From positions 41,019,058-41,083,057 of the forward strand of contig NW_024037059.1 of NCBI RefSeq assembly GCF_015706575.1: a DNA stretch of 64,000 nucleotides. Direction: 5' to 3'. A program made the translations under genes and the position numbers. This document shows positions 13,001 to 22,592 of the stretch, one piece after another. The stretch comes from Patiria miniata (Eukaryota > Echinodermata > Asteroidea > Valvatida > Asterinidae). The notes beneath the pieces are model-generated. The model was not told where the DNA came from and made no database searches. It saw nothing but the letters and a program-made list of their open reading frames with translations. The number at the start of each line of letters is the position of its first letter. Positions within the stretch are counted from its first letter, which is position 1.

Positions 13001-14366
13001 GGCCCCACCCATAGCTAATGTCAAAGGTCCCAAGTCGGACATGTAAGCAGAGCTGTAGGGAATGTTTTATAATCGTACATCAATGTAAACTATAGTTGGG
13101 ACTGCCAAATAAAAATATTGCGGTGGCCCAACTACAGATGGTCCCCACCCATAGATCATTTCATTGGTCCCCAGTAAAGTCAGATGTGTATTAGAGTTAA
13201 TTGTAGGGAATGTTTTATAATCGTACAACAATGTACACTATAGTTGGGACCGCAACATAAAAAGATTGGGGTGGCCCAACTATAGATTCGCCCTAGTCCG
13301 AAAATTTGGGACTCTCAATACTGTGTATGAGAGTCCCAAAACTTAAGGTATCCATATCGTGCAAAACTTTGTGCTGCATGATAAAACCAGTGTGAATCAA
13401 ATTTGCAAGCTTCTTACTCACTACAGTTTCTTCAATAATTCCCGAAACTTCTGCCTAGCAAAGTTGCTGTTGTGAGCATTGCATCACCAAAAATTCAGCT
13501 TTTAATTCTAATTTTGCAGAGAGTTATCAAAATGCATACGTGAAACATCACGTTGATGTGTACTGCAATGCATTGTGCAAAAAGACTCCTCAGCTATAAC
13601 ATTTTCATCGTGTAGATAAAACAGCGCCCTCTTGTTGATCTGAGTGAATGCAAAATGTTTCATTTTTTAGCAGAGGGCGCTATGTTCATTTGGCCATTGA
13701 TTAAAAAACAAGTAAGCTGCAAGGCTCTTCCTACACCTACCCAGAATACATTGGGAATCACACATATATTTCCAGAGCATGGAGAATGACGTGGGAGGTT
13801 TTTGAACTGCCAAAACCTTGCCTTAAAATTGGATTTAAGGTCTCAAATTTTGCAGGTGACATGCTTGCAACTATAGCATTTTGATGTATGTGTTGTGTGG
13901 GCATTAATTAGCCAAATGGTGAGTAAAAAAACGTCAGTAGTAATTTTGCACGTTTTTATGCACTCACGGTCCCAGTCTGGATTCGCCCCATCAATAGCTA
14001 ATTTCAGTGGTCCCCAGTAAAGTCAGACGTGTATCAGAGCTGTAGGGAACGTTGTACATCAATGTAAACTATAGTTGGGACACCGCAAAATAAAAAGATC
14101 GGAGTGGCCCAACTATAGATGGGCCAGCCCAACAATGGAACTTACAGTTGGGACCGTCCCAACTATAGTTGGGACAGGCCCAACTATAGTTGGGCCAACC
14201 CAACTGTGGAACTACAGTTGGGACAGGCCCAACTATAGTTGGGACAGGCCCAACTATAGTTGGGACCGATGCGATAGTTGGGGCGTGACAATTGTCTATT
14301 GATATTTTGCGCAGCTGATGCGCGAATAATAAAACGAACGGTAAGTTTACCTTTGGTATCCATCAT
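1067..14366 (-). CDS. AHI1: AHI1 / jouberin orthologue, 5' 916 codons (3' end outside window)
   Basis: Jouberin is a ciliary transition-zone scaffold; the human gene is mutated in Joubert syndrome. Coding exons in transcript order: 14366-14351, 12005-11943, 11750-11672, 11195-11132, 10961-10696, 10537-10314, 9655-9430, 9114-9019, 8580-8478, 7726-7631, 7463-7365, 7205-7080, 6863-6802, 6431-6300, 5931-5877, 5767-5483, 5001-4860, 2892-2745, 2391-2258, 1752-1612, 1257-1067. All have AG acceptors and GT donors, and the phases join to exactly 916 codons. The N-terminus (about 1-245) is Lys/Glu-rich and low complexity. About 245-450 matches the conserved AHI1 middle region ([15 protein letters not shown]). 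WD40 repeats run about 510-850 ([34 protein letters not shown]). A charged coiled-coil follows (853-916). I found no SH3 exon in 1-1066, so the 3' end must lie to the left. Start: two tandem ATGs, the first used. Confidence 0.94.
3730..4040. repeat. dispersed repeat, copy 1 (GCCCTCTTTTGTTGGC family)
   Basis: This lies in the AHI1 intron between exons 2892-2745 and 5001-4860. It has the ordered phrases CTCCGTTCACAAGTACCCC, then GTACAGTTAGGGGTGACC, CGCGCGCG, TCCCGCCCATGGGAC, and GGAGCCCTCTTTTGTTGGC followed by GGAGCCCATAGT. The same phrases in the same order occur at 38350-38740, and the last ones at 42838-42945. The divergence between copies suggests an old non-autonomous transposon. Confidence 0.7.
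5041..5470. repeat. AHI1 intron minisatellite, ~10-bp unit
   Basis: A degenerate tandem array of GGACTTGTGA-like 10-11 bp units (variants GGACTTGTGG, AGACTTGCGA). It fills almost the whole intron between exons 5767-5483 and 5001-4860 and stops within about 15 bases of the 5483 splice donor. On the minus strand it reads as CCTCACAAGT, a pyrimidine-rich, CACAAG-rich tract. The open frames across it are by-products of the repeat. Confidence 0.9.
7823..8275. mobile_element. MITE-like element with iterated TGCTTAGCA motif
   Basis: Sits in the AHI1 intron between exons 8580-8478 and 7726-7631. It begins with CAGGGCCTAATTTCATGGCG. Near 8070-8105 it has the inverted counterpart (CACCATTAAATTGGGCCCAGG). 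GCTTAGCA/TGCTAAGC motifs are scattered in both orientations (GTGCTTAGCAG, TGCTAAGCAGAAA, GCTAAGCAGATAT). No protein is encoded. Ends and target duplication are not resolved, so the boundaries are approximate. Confidence 0.55.
12692..14290. mobile_element. foldback/MITE element with 42-bp perfect terminal inverted repeats and iterated CCCAACTATAGTTGGG palindromes
   Basis: Inserted in AHI1 intron 1. The ends are exact inverted copies: 12692-12733 starts TGTCACGCCCCAACTATCGC, and 14249-14290 is its reverse complement. The similarity continues past a single mismatch. TCCCAACTATAGTTGGGA, itself an 18-bp palindrome, is repeated in clusters at both ends and between three internal direct repeats of about 130-150 bp (near 13000-13130, 13140-13290, 13980-14110). 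No transposase frame is present, so it is non-autonomous. I could not find a convincing target-site duplication. Confidence 0.85.
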
Positions 14367-15018
14367 TTACCCTCAACAGAAACGACGATCCATACGTCCG
14401 CAGAGGTATCAATCAAAATAAGACAACTGAAACGCAATCAGTTACAAAGAGGAATAACCAACGTCAACGATCGTTGTTTAACGACAGGAATGAGACAGGA
14501 ATGTTTACAATCAGCGGCCATGTTTAAATTCATTTGTTAGCGCAATGGTAACCGAAATATATAGATCCAATGTTTTGATTGGTTACAATTTAACCAGAAA
14601 AATCAAAGTGATTTTATTATTTTACCAATAAAGGTAAGAAATAGAATGTATTTCTTCCCGAATACACATATGATGATTCAACAAATTCCATTAAATAAAA
14701 TCAATCTTTTATTAAAGTATTCAAATGGGAAAAATCTAATGTTTCTGTTGAATTCAAACAGCCAATCATATCTTGAAGAATTCCTGATATAAAGAGAGGT
14801 TGACACAAGTTATAGAGGGCGCTGTTGACTTTACCTTGTGGAAGCTGTGCATCCGTACGTACGTGCGGACTAGACTCCGAATTATCTTTTATTTACAGAA
14901 GATGCAGAAGATGTTAAACTTAAAGCGCAGGGTACACAATGTCTAGATTTGCTATCGACGTAAGTATCATTCTCAGAATGTAAACTAAATCCCAAAACTA
15001 GTCTCATCTGCTTAGGAG
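14367..15018. other. AHI1 5' flank / promoter region
   Basis: The 650 bases upstream of the AHI1 start codon (minus strand) should hold its 5'UTR and promoter. I see AT-rich sequence with no long open frame, no clear TATA box and no repeat I could recognise before the foldback block that begins near 15019. Confidence 0.4.
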
Positions 15019-16170
15019 CAACTATAGAATGGAATGTCGGACACTTCGCCCCATTTCCACGTCGCCCCATGTCACGTCGCCCCTAACCACTTCGCCCCAT
15101 CCCCACTTCGCCCCATTCCCACATCGCCCCATCCCCACTTCGCCCCATTCCCACTTCGCCCCATTCCCACTTCGCCCCATCCCCACTTCGCCCCATCCCC
15201 ACTTCGCCCCAGCCGTTACATGCAAAAAAAAAATCTCATCTTTTTTTTTGGCTTAAAAAACAATTTCAACAGATTCACTAATTGCTAACCAACGGAAAGA
15301 AAGAATTAGCCCATCACCAAATGAACAATTCATAACCAACCTCTCAAGCTATAGGCTCTCCCCTACCGAGAAAAAAGCTTTAAGTAAAAGATCAAACTTT
15401 GTTCCCAACCCGGCTATACCAACCCGTCTCCCACTTATCTGGGGTGCGTTTTGGCGGTCATAACCAAGAATTGGTTCGGTGGTTTCTTGTCAGTGAATTT
15501 CTTCGGCAATTTTAATTGGGTTAGAATTACGCATGATCATGTAGTACTCAAATCCCCAAAACAATTAACCAAAGAGAAACCACCGAACCAATTCTTGGTT
15601 ATGACCGCCAAAACGCACCCCTGAGAACGACAATACCTTTGACATCCTAATTTCACTGTTGGAGGAACCAATCTCATCTAAATGATGATATCAGACAAAT
15701 TTTGACGGAACATTTTCCTCAAGGCAGTGAGTTCCTTTTAACTCACTGACCCATACCTACGGATTCTTTTGAATCCAGCGGCTGATGATTTTATTCACAA
15801 GCCAATAGGAGAGGCGTCTCTGAATGGGATAGAGCCATCATTTCTCTCATCTGTGTCTCGAGCACCTCATCAAAGAATTTGTTTTTTTCCTAAGTTTCTA
15901 GAATTGGGAGCATTTATTATCTGGGGTCTTTGGCAGTTTATTTGGTCTGCACCCCTAGCCTTCACCTTTTTTATACTACATGGGGCGAAGTGGGGATGGG
16001 GCGAAGTGGGGATGGGGCGAAGCGGGGATGGGGCGAAGTGGGGATGGGGCGAAGCGGAGATGGGGCGATGTGGGGATGGGGCGAAGTGGGGATGGGGCGA
16101 AGTGGTTAGGGGCGAAGAGACATGGGGCGACGTGGAAATGGGGCGAAGCGTCCGACACCCATAGAATGCA
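15019..16170. mobile_element. foldback element with iterated CTTCGCCCCATCCCCA arms
   Basis: The left arm (about 15035-15210) is a tandem run of CACTTCGCCCCATCCC-type 16-mers. The right arm (about 15980-16160) is the same run inverted (GGGGCGAAGTGGGGAT). The outer parts also match in inverted orientation (TGTCGGAC, CCATTTCCACGTCGCCCCAT, CGCCCCTAACCACTTCG). The roughly 770-bp core includes a second, smaller inverted-repeat element (15441-15621). The His/Pro-rich and Gly/Trp-rich open frames here come from the 16-mer, whose length is not a multiple of 3; they are not genes. Confidence 0.8.
15441..15621. mobile_element. 181-bp MITE with 47-bp perfect terminal inverted repeats
   Basis: The left arm starts GGGGTGCGTTTTGGCGGTCA, and its exact 47-base reverse complement closes the element at 15621. 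About 87 bases of AT-rich sequence separate the arms. It is nested inside the foldback element at 15019-16170. I see no clear target duplication. Non-coding. Confidence 0.88.
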
Positions 16171-17297
16171 GGGCCACGCCGAAGCAAGGTTTTTTATTTT
16201 GCCTGGAGGCGTGGATGGAATAGGAGTAATAGATATGCAAACCTGCAAAAAAGTGCTAAGTACAGCGAAGGAATGCACTGCACTTGTCTTCAAAGCTTCT
16301 CATGAAGGATCGGAAGGGAGGACGTGCTTGTAAATGTGTTGGGGGCACTGTCTGGAGCGGCGGAGGCGCGGAGTCTTGGAGTCGCAGAATCGCGGAGACG
16401 CGGGGCACTGGAGTGGCCGCAGTGGCGGAGGCGCGGAGTCGCGGAGTCGCAGAGACGCGCACCGATAGAGGGCGCAATTCTCGGCGGAATCTTTTTGAGA
16501 ACGAAGCATCCATATCCATTTTAAATGGGCGGGCCAATTAGGAAGGGAGGAGGGCGACAGGGCACTGTCTGGAGTCGTGGAGGCGCGGAGTCGGGGAGTC
16601 GCAGAGTCACTTTAATTGGGCGGGCCAATTAGGAAGGGGGGGGGAGGGCGACGGGGCACTGTCTGGAGTCGCGGAGTCGGGGAGTCGCAGAGTCACTTTA
16701 ATTGGGCGGGCCAATTAGGAAGGGGGGGGGAGGGCGACGGGGCACTGTCTGGAGTCGCGGAGGCGCGGAGTCGGGGAGTCGCAGAGTCACTTTAATTGGG
16801 CGGGCCAATTAGGAAGGGGGGGGGGGAGGGCGACGGGGCACTGTCTGGAGTCGCGGAGGCGCGGAGTCGGGGAGTCGCAGAGTCACTTTAATTGGGCGGG
16901 CCAATTAGGAAGGGGGGAGGGCGACGGGGCACTGTCTGGAGTCGCGGAGTCGGGGAGTCGGGGAGTCGCAGAGTCACTTTAATTGGGCGGGCCAATTAGG
17001 AAGGGGGGGGAGGGCGACGGGGCACTGTCTGGAGTCGCGGAGGCGCGGAGTCGCGGAGTCGCAGAGTCGCTTTAATTGGGCGCGCAAATTAGGAAGGGGG
17101 GGGAGGGCGACGGGGCACTGTCTCTCAGTGGTGGAGGCGCGGAGTCGCAGAGACGCGCACCGATAGAGGGCGCAATTCTCTGCGGCTCCACGACTCCACG
17201 ATCGATTTTCGGAGGTAGGTCGACTGCGGTTCCACGCCTCCACGCAGCCGTACGGAGGCGCGGATGTAGAGTAAAGTGGCCCTGCATTCTATAGTTG
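16171..17297. repeat. GC-rich minisatellite block, 7-8 units of ~86-96 bp, with inverted flanks
   Basis: Units contain GGCACTGTCTGGAGTCGCGG, then GGAGTCGCAGAGTCACTTTA, ATTGGGCGGGCCAATTAGGA and a variable G-run followed by AGGGCGACG. They begin near 16344, 16560, 16655, 16741, 16837, 16926, 17021 and 17117. The outermost units share CGCACCGATAGAGGGCGCAA (16457, 17157). The block is bracketed by ATAGAATGCAGGGCCAC (near 16160) and its inverse (near 17275-17291), so it may be a transposable element swollen by an internal minisatellite. The 13-mer at 17285-17297 is also inverse to 15019-15031. Confidence 0.8.
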
Positions 17298-17815
17298 TAC
17301 CTCTGCTTATATCATTCATTTCATTTTCAACTCAGTTTATTCAAGTTGAAAAATTTCATTTCTTATGTTATGAAGTTCCGAAAACATATTATTACACACC
17401 TTTCCAGTCCACGCCCCCCAAAAAGTACCCCACCCCGAATGGGCTGCCCAAAATTTCAGGGATTGGGATTGTTAGTAATGTTACATCATTACACCAATGA
17501 TCTAGCGCATTGTGTAGTTGACCATTCCCGATCCCCCCCCCCCCCCCCCCCCCCCCCGGCACAACCTAAAAAAGTGAGATTTTTAGTTACAAAATTGAAC
17601 TGTTGTCTTGTTGATCTTTTTTTCGAGGGAAAGTGATCCAGTTTTTGATGATGTTTCTATTTACTCTTGTGATCTATGGAGGTAGAATTCTACCTCCATG
17701 CTCGTTTCCAGGAGTTTAGCAAATTCTAAAAGTGTGATTACACATTTTTTTTGGTATACCACAGCCAGGCTCTGTTTCATCCTCTTAAGGAAGACAAGGC
17801 CATCACAGTAGCGTA
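17298..17815. other. VHL upstream region with poly-C run
   Basis: This probably holds the VHL promoter and 5'UTR. A run of about 30 C lies near 17526-17558. A perfect 24-bp palindrome lies at 17676-17699. No TATA-like box stands out and no other gene is seen. Confidence 0.4.
17676..17699. repeat. 24-bp perfect palindrome, GGAGG-type
   Basis: ATGGAGGTAGAA is followed directly by its reverse complement, TTCTACCTCCAT. The design resembles the palindromes at 24295-24328 and 27381-27405 (all start ATGGAGG and end CCTCCAT). No flanking duplication is visible at this copy. Confidence 0.75.
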
Positions 17816-18789
17816 ATGCGTGGAAAACAGCTGAAGTCCGTCACAGGCCCATCGGCCAAATCGTACGCGACCTATAAGAACTGCAGTCCCCGTGTGGCGG
17901 ACATACTGTGGGTCAACTGGGAAGGGGCTCGAGTGAACTACACAAAGAATGGACTGAAGCAGGGCTACAAGATGCACATGAACACTTATGAGGGACATCC
18001 CTGGATATTTCGAGATCATCATAGCGGGGACAAGCTTGTCTTTACCGCCGGAACGGACAGGCAGAGTCAAGAGGTGTTCTTTCCAATTCCAGTCGATGAT
18101 CAACATCCACATGCCACCCAGGTCAACATACAGATACCAGGTGGAAAATGATAGCATTCATATTGATTGAGTTCAGGACCCATAGACGTTTTCACAGACA
18201 CCGCCACATTAATTACCACATCACCACAAAGACGGCAATACCCATAAACCATTCCTTGTAAAGTTTTGTCTTTGGACTCATGGAAAATCATTTTGAGGAA
18301 ATTACGGAAAGATTTCCATATACGAAGTTCACTCAACACTCTGTGTACAAACCCTATGAGAGTGGACTGAAAAATTCTAAGTGTTTTCTAAGAAAATGCT
18401 TGTATTTTCTCACTGCTCAAATTGACTTTGATGACATGAAATTGCTATCTGGGGGCTTGTTAGTCAATACAGAGGAAAATTAGTGAACTTCGCATATGGT
18501 AATCTTGCCGAAATGACTTCTGATCAAGCTATTTCGATCCCCCAAAATAAACCAGACTTAATGGACTACCCACCAAAAAAGTTAGATTTGCAGAACATTA
18601 GTTAATTATTATCTAGTGATTCATTTTTTTTCCTCTCCTTTTCTTTTAATTCCAGTGTACACATTACGGGAGAGATCGCTCCAAGTTGTCAGAAACTTTA
18701 TCAAGGACAAATCAGATTTTGACAAATTGGAGATTCCTCTCGAGTTGAAGTCCCAGCTTGCCAACCCAGAAGACACTGTCGAATGGTGA
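17816..18789 (+). CDS. VHL: VHL tumour suppressor orthologue (pVHL), 152 aa, two coding exons
   Basis: pVHL is the substrate receptor of the CUL2-elongin B/C ubiquitin ligase that targets hydroxylated HIF-alpha. Exons 17816-18140 and 18656-18789 are joined in phase 1 (donor GGTGGAA, acceptor TTCCAG) and end in TGA. The beta domain begins CSPRV. The hydroxyproline-pocket positions are retained: W of LWVNW, the Y corresponding to human Y98, and H and W of EGHPWIFRD (human H115, W117); S111 is Thr. The alpha domain begins VYTLRERSLQVVRNFIKD, but the BC-box cysteine (human C162) is Ser, and the protein stops before the last human helix. The intron sits exactly at human codon 155; the human intron at codon 114 is absent. 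The start ATG gives a p19-like short N-terminus; an upstream start cannot be excluded. Confidence 0.92.
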
Positions 18790-21069
18790 ACTACCTAACG
18801 ATGCTTGCCAATGTGGCGATAACCTTCCACAAGTTTTCCTGTGGGTTCTTTTGGTGTCATCGGTTGAGACAAGTTGATGATGAAGTTACACTGAGGAATT
18901 CCTAGAAGCGGCGGAGTTGTGCCCAGCATCATCACCAAAGTCCGATAATTGTAGCCTGAAACGTTGTGTGTATGTTGGTACATAGGGGAACTGGTATACA
19001 TCGAATGGAATAGAAAAAGGGGTAGGCCTGTATGTGAACTATTTATACACCAGTTTTACACCCCCCCCCCCCCAAAAAAAAACCCACAATTTTTTGGGGG
19101 GGCGTAATGATCATGCCAGTTTTTGTGAGTTATGCATCTTGCTGTCATTGCAAAATTGATCCAACCCTCAGAAACAGATTCTTTCAGAAAACAACTTCAG
19201 ATGCAAATTGTTTCAGTGAAAATTGTTCAAATATCAATGTGTTCATCTGCAACTAATCCAGTAAATGGAAGTTAATAATATGTTATCTGCATTCCTAGGG
19301 CGTGTGACCTTGACCATTGTCAAGTTACCCATGGGGATATGGAAGAGTCCATTGTTTGCTATGTCCATGACTGTGAATCTGTTAGGGGACTGTGGCAAGT
19401 CTATTCTTTGTTTTATTGCTTTTCAAGGTAGGAATAGGTCAGCCGGAAAACAGACATCCCTGTAGTGCACTTCCTTAATGTCTATGTACATTATCCTTTG
19501 TACTTGACTTTCTGCATGAATAGGACACCTTTAAAGGGAATGTACATCATTGGCTTTTGCTGTAATTTTCAGAAATGAACTATTTGAGGGGTTAGTATAA
19601 TAGCTCAAATATTGTTTAACTGACATGTTTGAAGTTTTGGGTTCGAAAATGCTTGAAAAACCAAGAAAAACAAAAATGTTTAAGTAGTCTGGTTCCTTGA
19701 CTCCACTAAATATAAAATGGATCAATTTATAGATGTCGGAAAATTGTAAGGTAAGGGAACCAGTCTAGCTGGCCTGCACCCGTTCATGAACATGTAACCA
19801 ATAGCAAACAAAATTTGGACTGACAAAATTGTAAATTTGGAGCAGAAGTTGAAAAATAGTTAGGTTTTTCCAACGGTGGTCGGCCGACCACCGTTGGAAA
19901 TGTATAAACAAATACCATTTTCTTGAAAATGAATGGACACCAGGTGCCATAATTTTACAGGATGCTTTAGACTGTCATTTACCAACATTCTAGTAAGGTA
20001 TTTCGTAAAAACTTGGTAGTTTTATTTTTCGATGTTTGCAAATGTTGTATTTTCCCTTTAAAGAATACAGAGTAAAAAATGCAAATGTAGACGTCATTTT
20101 TTTGCATTCAAATTGCCATATTGTATTTTACATGAGACTCACTGATACAGTAAGCTTAACACACAACTATTTTTTTTTAAATTTCACAAACCCAACAATG
20201 CAGAAAAATATATATTTAACTTTAAACTCTTGTTAAAACCAGTACAGATTCAGCCAATACACAGGGTGGCTGCTTTTTTTTGCTAGATGTCTAGTTTGCA
20301 TGTTACAGGTACATGTACATGTTTGTATAGATCTATATAAATATAATATTGTGGATTAAAAATGCGAGAACTAATTGTATGCATTTATTGCCTGTAGGTG
20401 ATAAACATATTTGAAAGTAGCCTTTCAATTAGTGACAAATTCCCGTGTTGTAAGTTTGTTTTGACCGTCAATCCTTGAAGATTTTTGAGACCCATTCTCA
20501 TCTTGTCAGCCACCCTAACACACACATTTATATATCTCCCTTTGAAATGGCCATCCAAAAACAGCCCAAATTTACACACAGTACTAAAATACATTACCAT
20601 ATAATACAACCATCAATAAATATAAGTCTTGACGAAATTCTTCCACCAGATATCTTTTAAAAACGTTCAACTGTCATATAAACTCTTGTATTCATTACTA
20701 AAATTTAAATATATTGTACACACATAACATTACTCTTAAAAATAAATCCTGGGTAGTTTGGCTAGAAACATGTAAGGTGCCACTATGTTATTTACAATTT
20801 GAAAAAAAACTAAACTCCGGTGATTGCAGGACTTGCATCCTTCCAGTAAAAATGACAAGGCATTCATCTAATTCCTTCAAAAATGCAAAACCAAGTTTTG
20901 GATTTAAAAAACATTTCAGGGTAATTTGGGTTAGTATTTTCACACACAACAAAAACACTTCAGCCAATTTTAAAATAAACAAGAAATAACACAAGACATT
21001 TAAATTATACACAGACTATCAGGTTGAAAAAAAAATCAACCAACTCTATTATACACAATAAAATGTGTT
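18790..21069. other. VHL 3' region and spacer to the HAD gene
   Basis: AT-rich, with no convincing exon. It contains a C-run/A-run followed by a G-run (about 19062-19100) and possible polyadenylation signals (AATAAA near 20614) that would imply a long VHL 3'UTR. Open frames here are short and lack splice or family support. Confidence 0.4.
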
Positions 21070-22592
21070 TTAACATTGCAGTGTTTGGGGCAAAACCACT
21101 GGGCATTGCTGGGTGCATGGAGTACTGGCTGATTTTGAAGTCTGTTTTAGATCTGTGTTTGACAGGATCAAATCGACAGCTTCTATAACATCCTGAACCA
21201 CAAGATGACCATCGGCTTCCAGGGCTTTTCTTGGAGCTATACCAGTCAGCACGCCTGAAGAAAAAAAGAAGAAGTGGAATTTGAAATTAATATATAGCAC
21301 TGTAACGCATTAGCACCTTGACTGCATCGGATTACATTTTTTTATTTCCTGTAGAAGCCAGAAAACTATAGTGGTCCGGCAGTTTCAAATTCCAGCGGTA
21401 CAGGGAGTAACGCAGCAAAACAATTTTCCTTGTGTTTTGTTAAAACCTTTTACAGTCGAATCCTGATAAGAAGAGCACTGTTAATACAACATCCTGCTTA
21501 CATTTTATAACAAGGACAATTTAAGGTTTTCCATTCCTGTTAATACAAGGTACCTGTTATAACAAGGTAAATTGTAAAGTCCCAAGGACCTTGTTATAAA
21601 GGTGTTCCACTGTAGCAACTCAACTACATTGTATTTGTGTTATATAGTCATTCCCTGGCGAGTCCATAAAACCAAAAGTACAGGGGCAATTTAGGGCGGT
21701 ATTGGGGGTAACAGGCAGGGTGATTTTGGGCAGTAAAGGAACTAAAGGTGGAATTACAGACAAGATTTCTCACCTATTGCACAGCCAAGTTTTGCATTAG
21801 TTCCGAGCTGAACATCACATGGCGAGTCCCCAATCATGACAGCGTTCTTGGGCTGCACACCGAGTCCAGCGCAGATGGTGAAAGCCGACACCGGATGGGG
21901 TTTGACAATCATCCAATCATCGTCCCCGCATACCACAGCGTCGACGAGTTGCGAGACACCGAGCAGGTGCAGAGTTCTCAGCGTGACCTCACGGCTGTCT
22001 GACGTGTTGATGGCAATTTGATAGCCTCTTCGTTTGAGTCTGCGGAAAAGTTCACCCACGTCTCCAATTGGTTGGATCACTCCGGACTTGAGGGAGCTAC
22101 ATTCCTCCAGGCATGCGTCAACGACCTGGTCGGCCTCGCTGCGAGAAATAGCGCCCTCTTTCTGTAGTATAGAGGACAGGCAGTCTTTAATCATCTCCAT
22201 GGTTCCCTCGCCAAGGATACCAGGCAGGACTTTCCCGGTTTCATCGTCAAAGGACAGTTCCGAGAAAGCTTGGGTAGAGATGGTCAAATCTGTCTTGGCT
22301 TCAATGCTGCACAGAGAGGAAGTAAAAAGAAATTATTAACATCTCAATACAAAGAATAGTTTGAAAAAGTTTTTTTTTATAAGGCGTAGATAGGATTTTT
22401 TCTAAGCGCCTACCTTGCTACAACATTCCTGATCCATGGTGCCCATTGCGTGTGGATGTTAATGAGTGTGCCATCTTTGTCAAATATAACCACCCTCTTA
22501 ACTTCGCCCCTCCTCCAACAATCCACCTTCCGTCTCACCGCTGAGGACACAGACGTTGACAGTTTGGCGAAACGGGTCGATATTGAGGGCAT
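21070..22592 (-). CDS. HAD-superfamily phosphatase, phosphoglycolate-phosphatase-like, 298 aa
   Basis: Three exons: 22592-22414, 22306-21774 and 21254-21070, joined in phases 2 and 1, with total length divisible by 3 and a TAA stop. HAD motifs are in order. Motif I is VVIFDKDGTL, with nucleophile D38 and acid/base D40. A helical C1-type cap follows (about 60-140). Motif II is INTSD near 159-163, the motif III lysine is near K195 (VKPHP), and motif IV is IGDSPCD with D220/D224. The fold class is Gph/PGP-like hydrolases of small phosphoesters; the substrate is unknown. Residues 1-33 are rich in Ser, Arg and Lys with a single Asp, resembling a mitochondrial presequence. It is transcribed toward the 3' end of VHL. 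I do not recognise a named vertebrate orthologue. Confidence 0.88.
21440..21620. repeat. TTATAACAAGG-rich repeat in HAD gene intron
   Basis: Within the intron between exons 2 and 3 of the HAD gene. The motif TTATAACAAGG and relatives (TTAATACAAGG, CCTTGTTATAAAGG) occur in both orientations over about 180 bases. This looks like a small dispersed element, but the ends are not defined. Confidence 0.4.

Noticed and set aside
15029..16333. Overlapping His/Pro-rich and Gly/Trp-rich open frames on both strands
   Set aside because: They are translations of the 16-mer foldback arms, with no conserved protein features and simultaneous openness in several frames.
16256..17319. Arg-rich open frames in the minisatellite block
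   Set aside because: They follow the 86-96 bp tandem unit and are interrupted by variable G-runs; no independent coding evidence.
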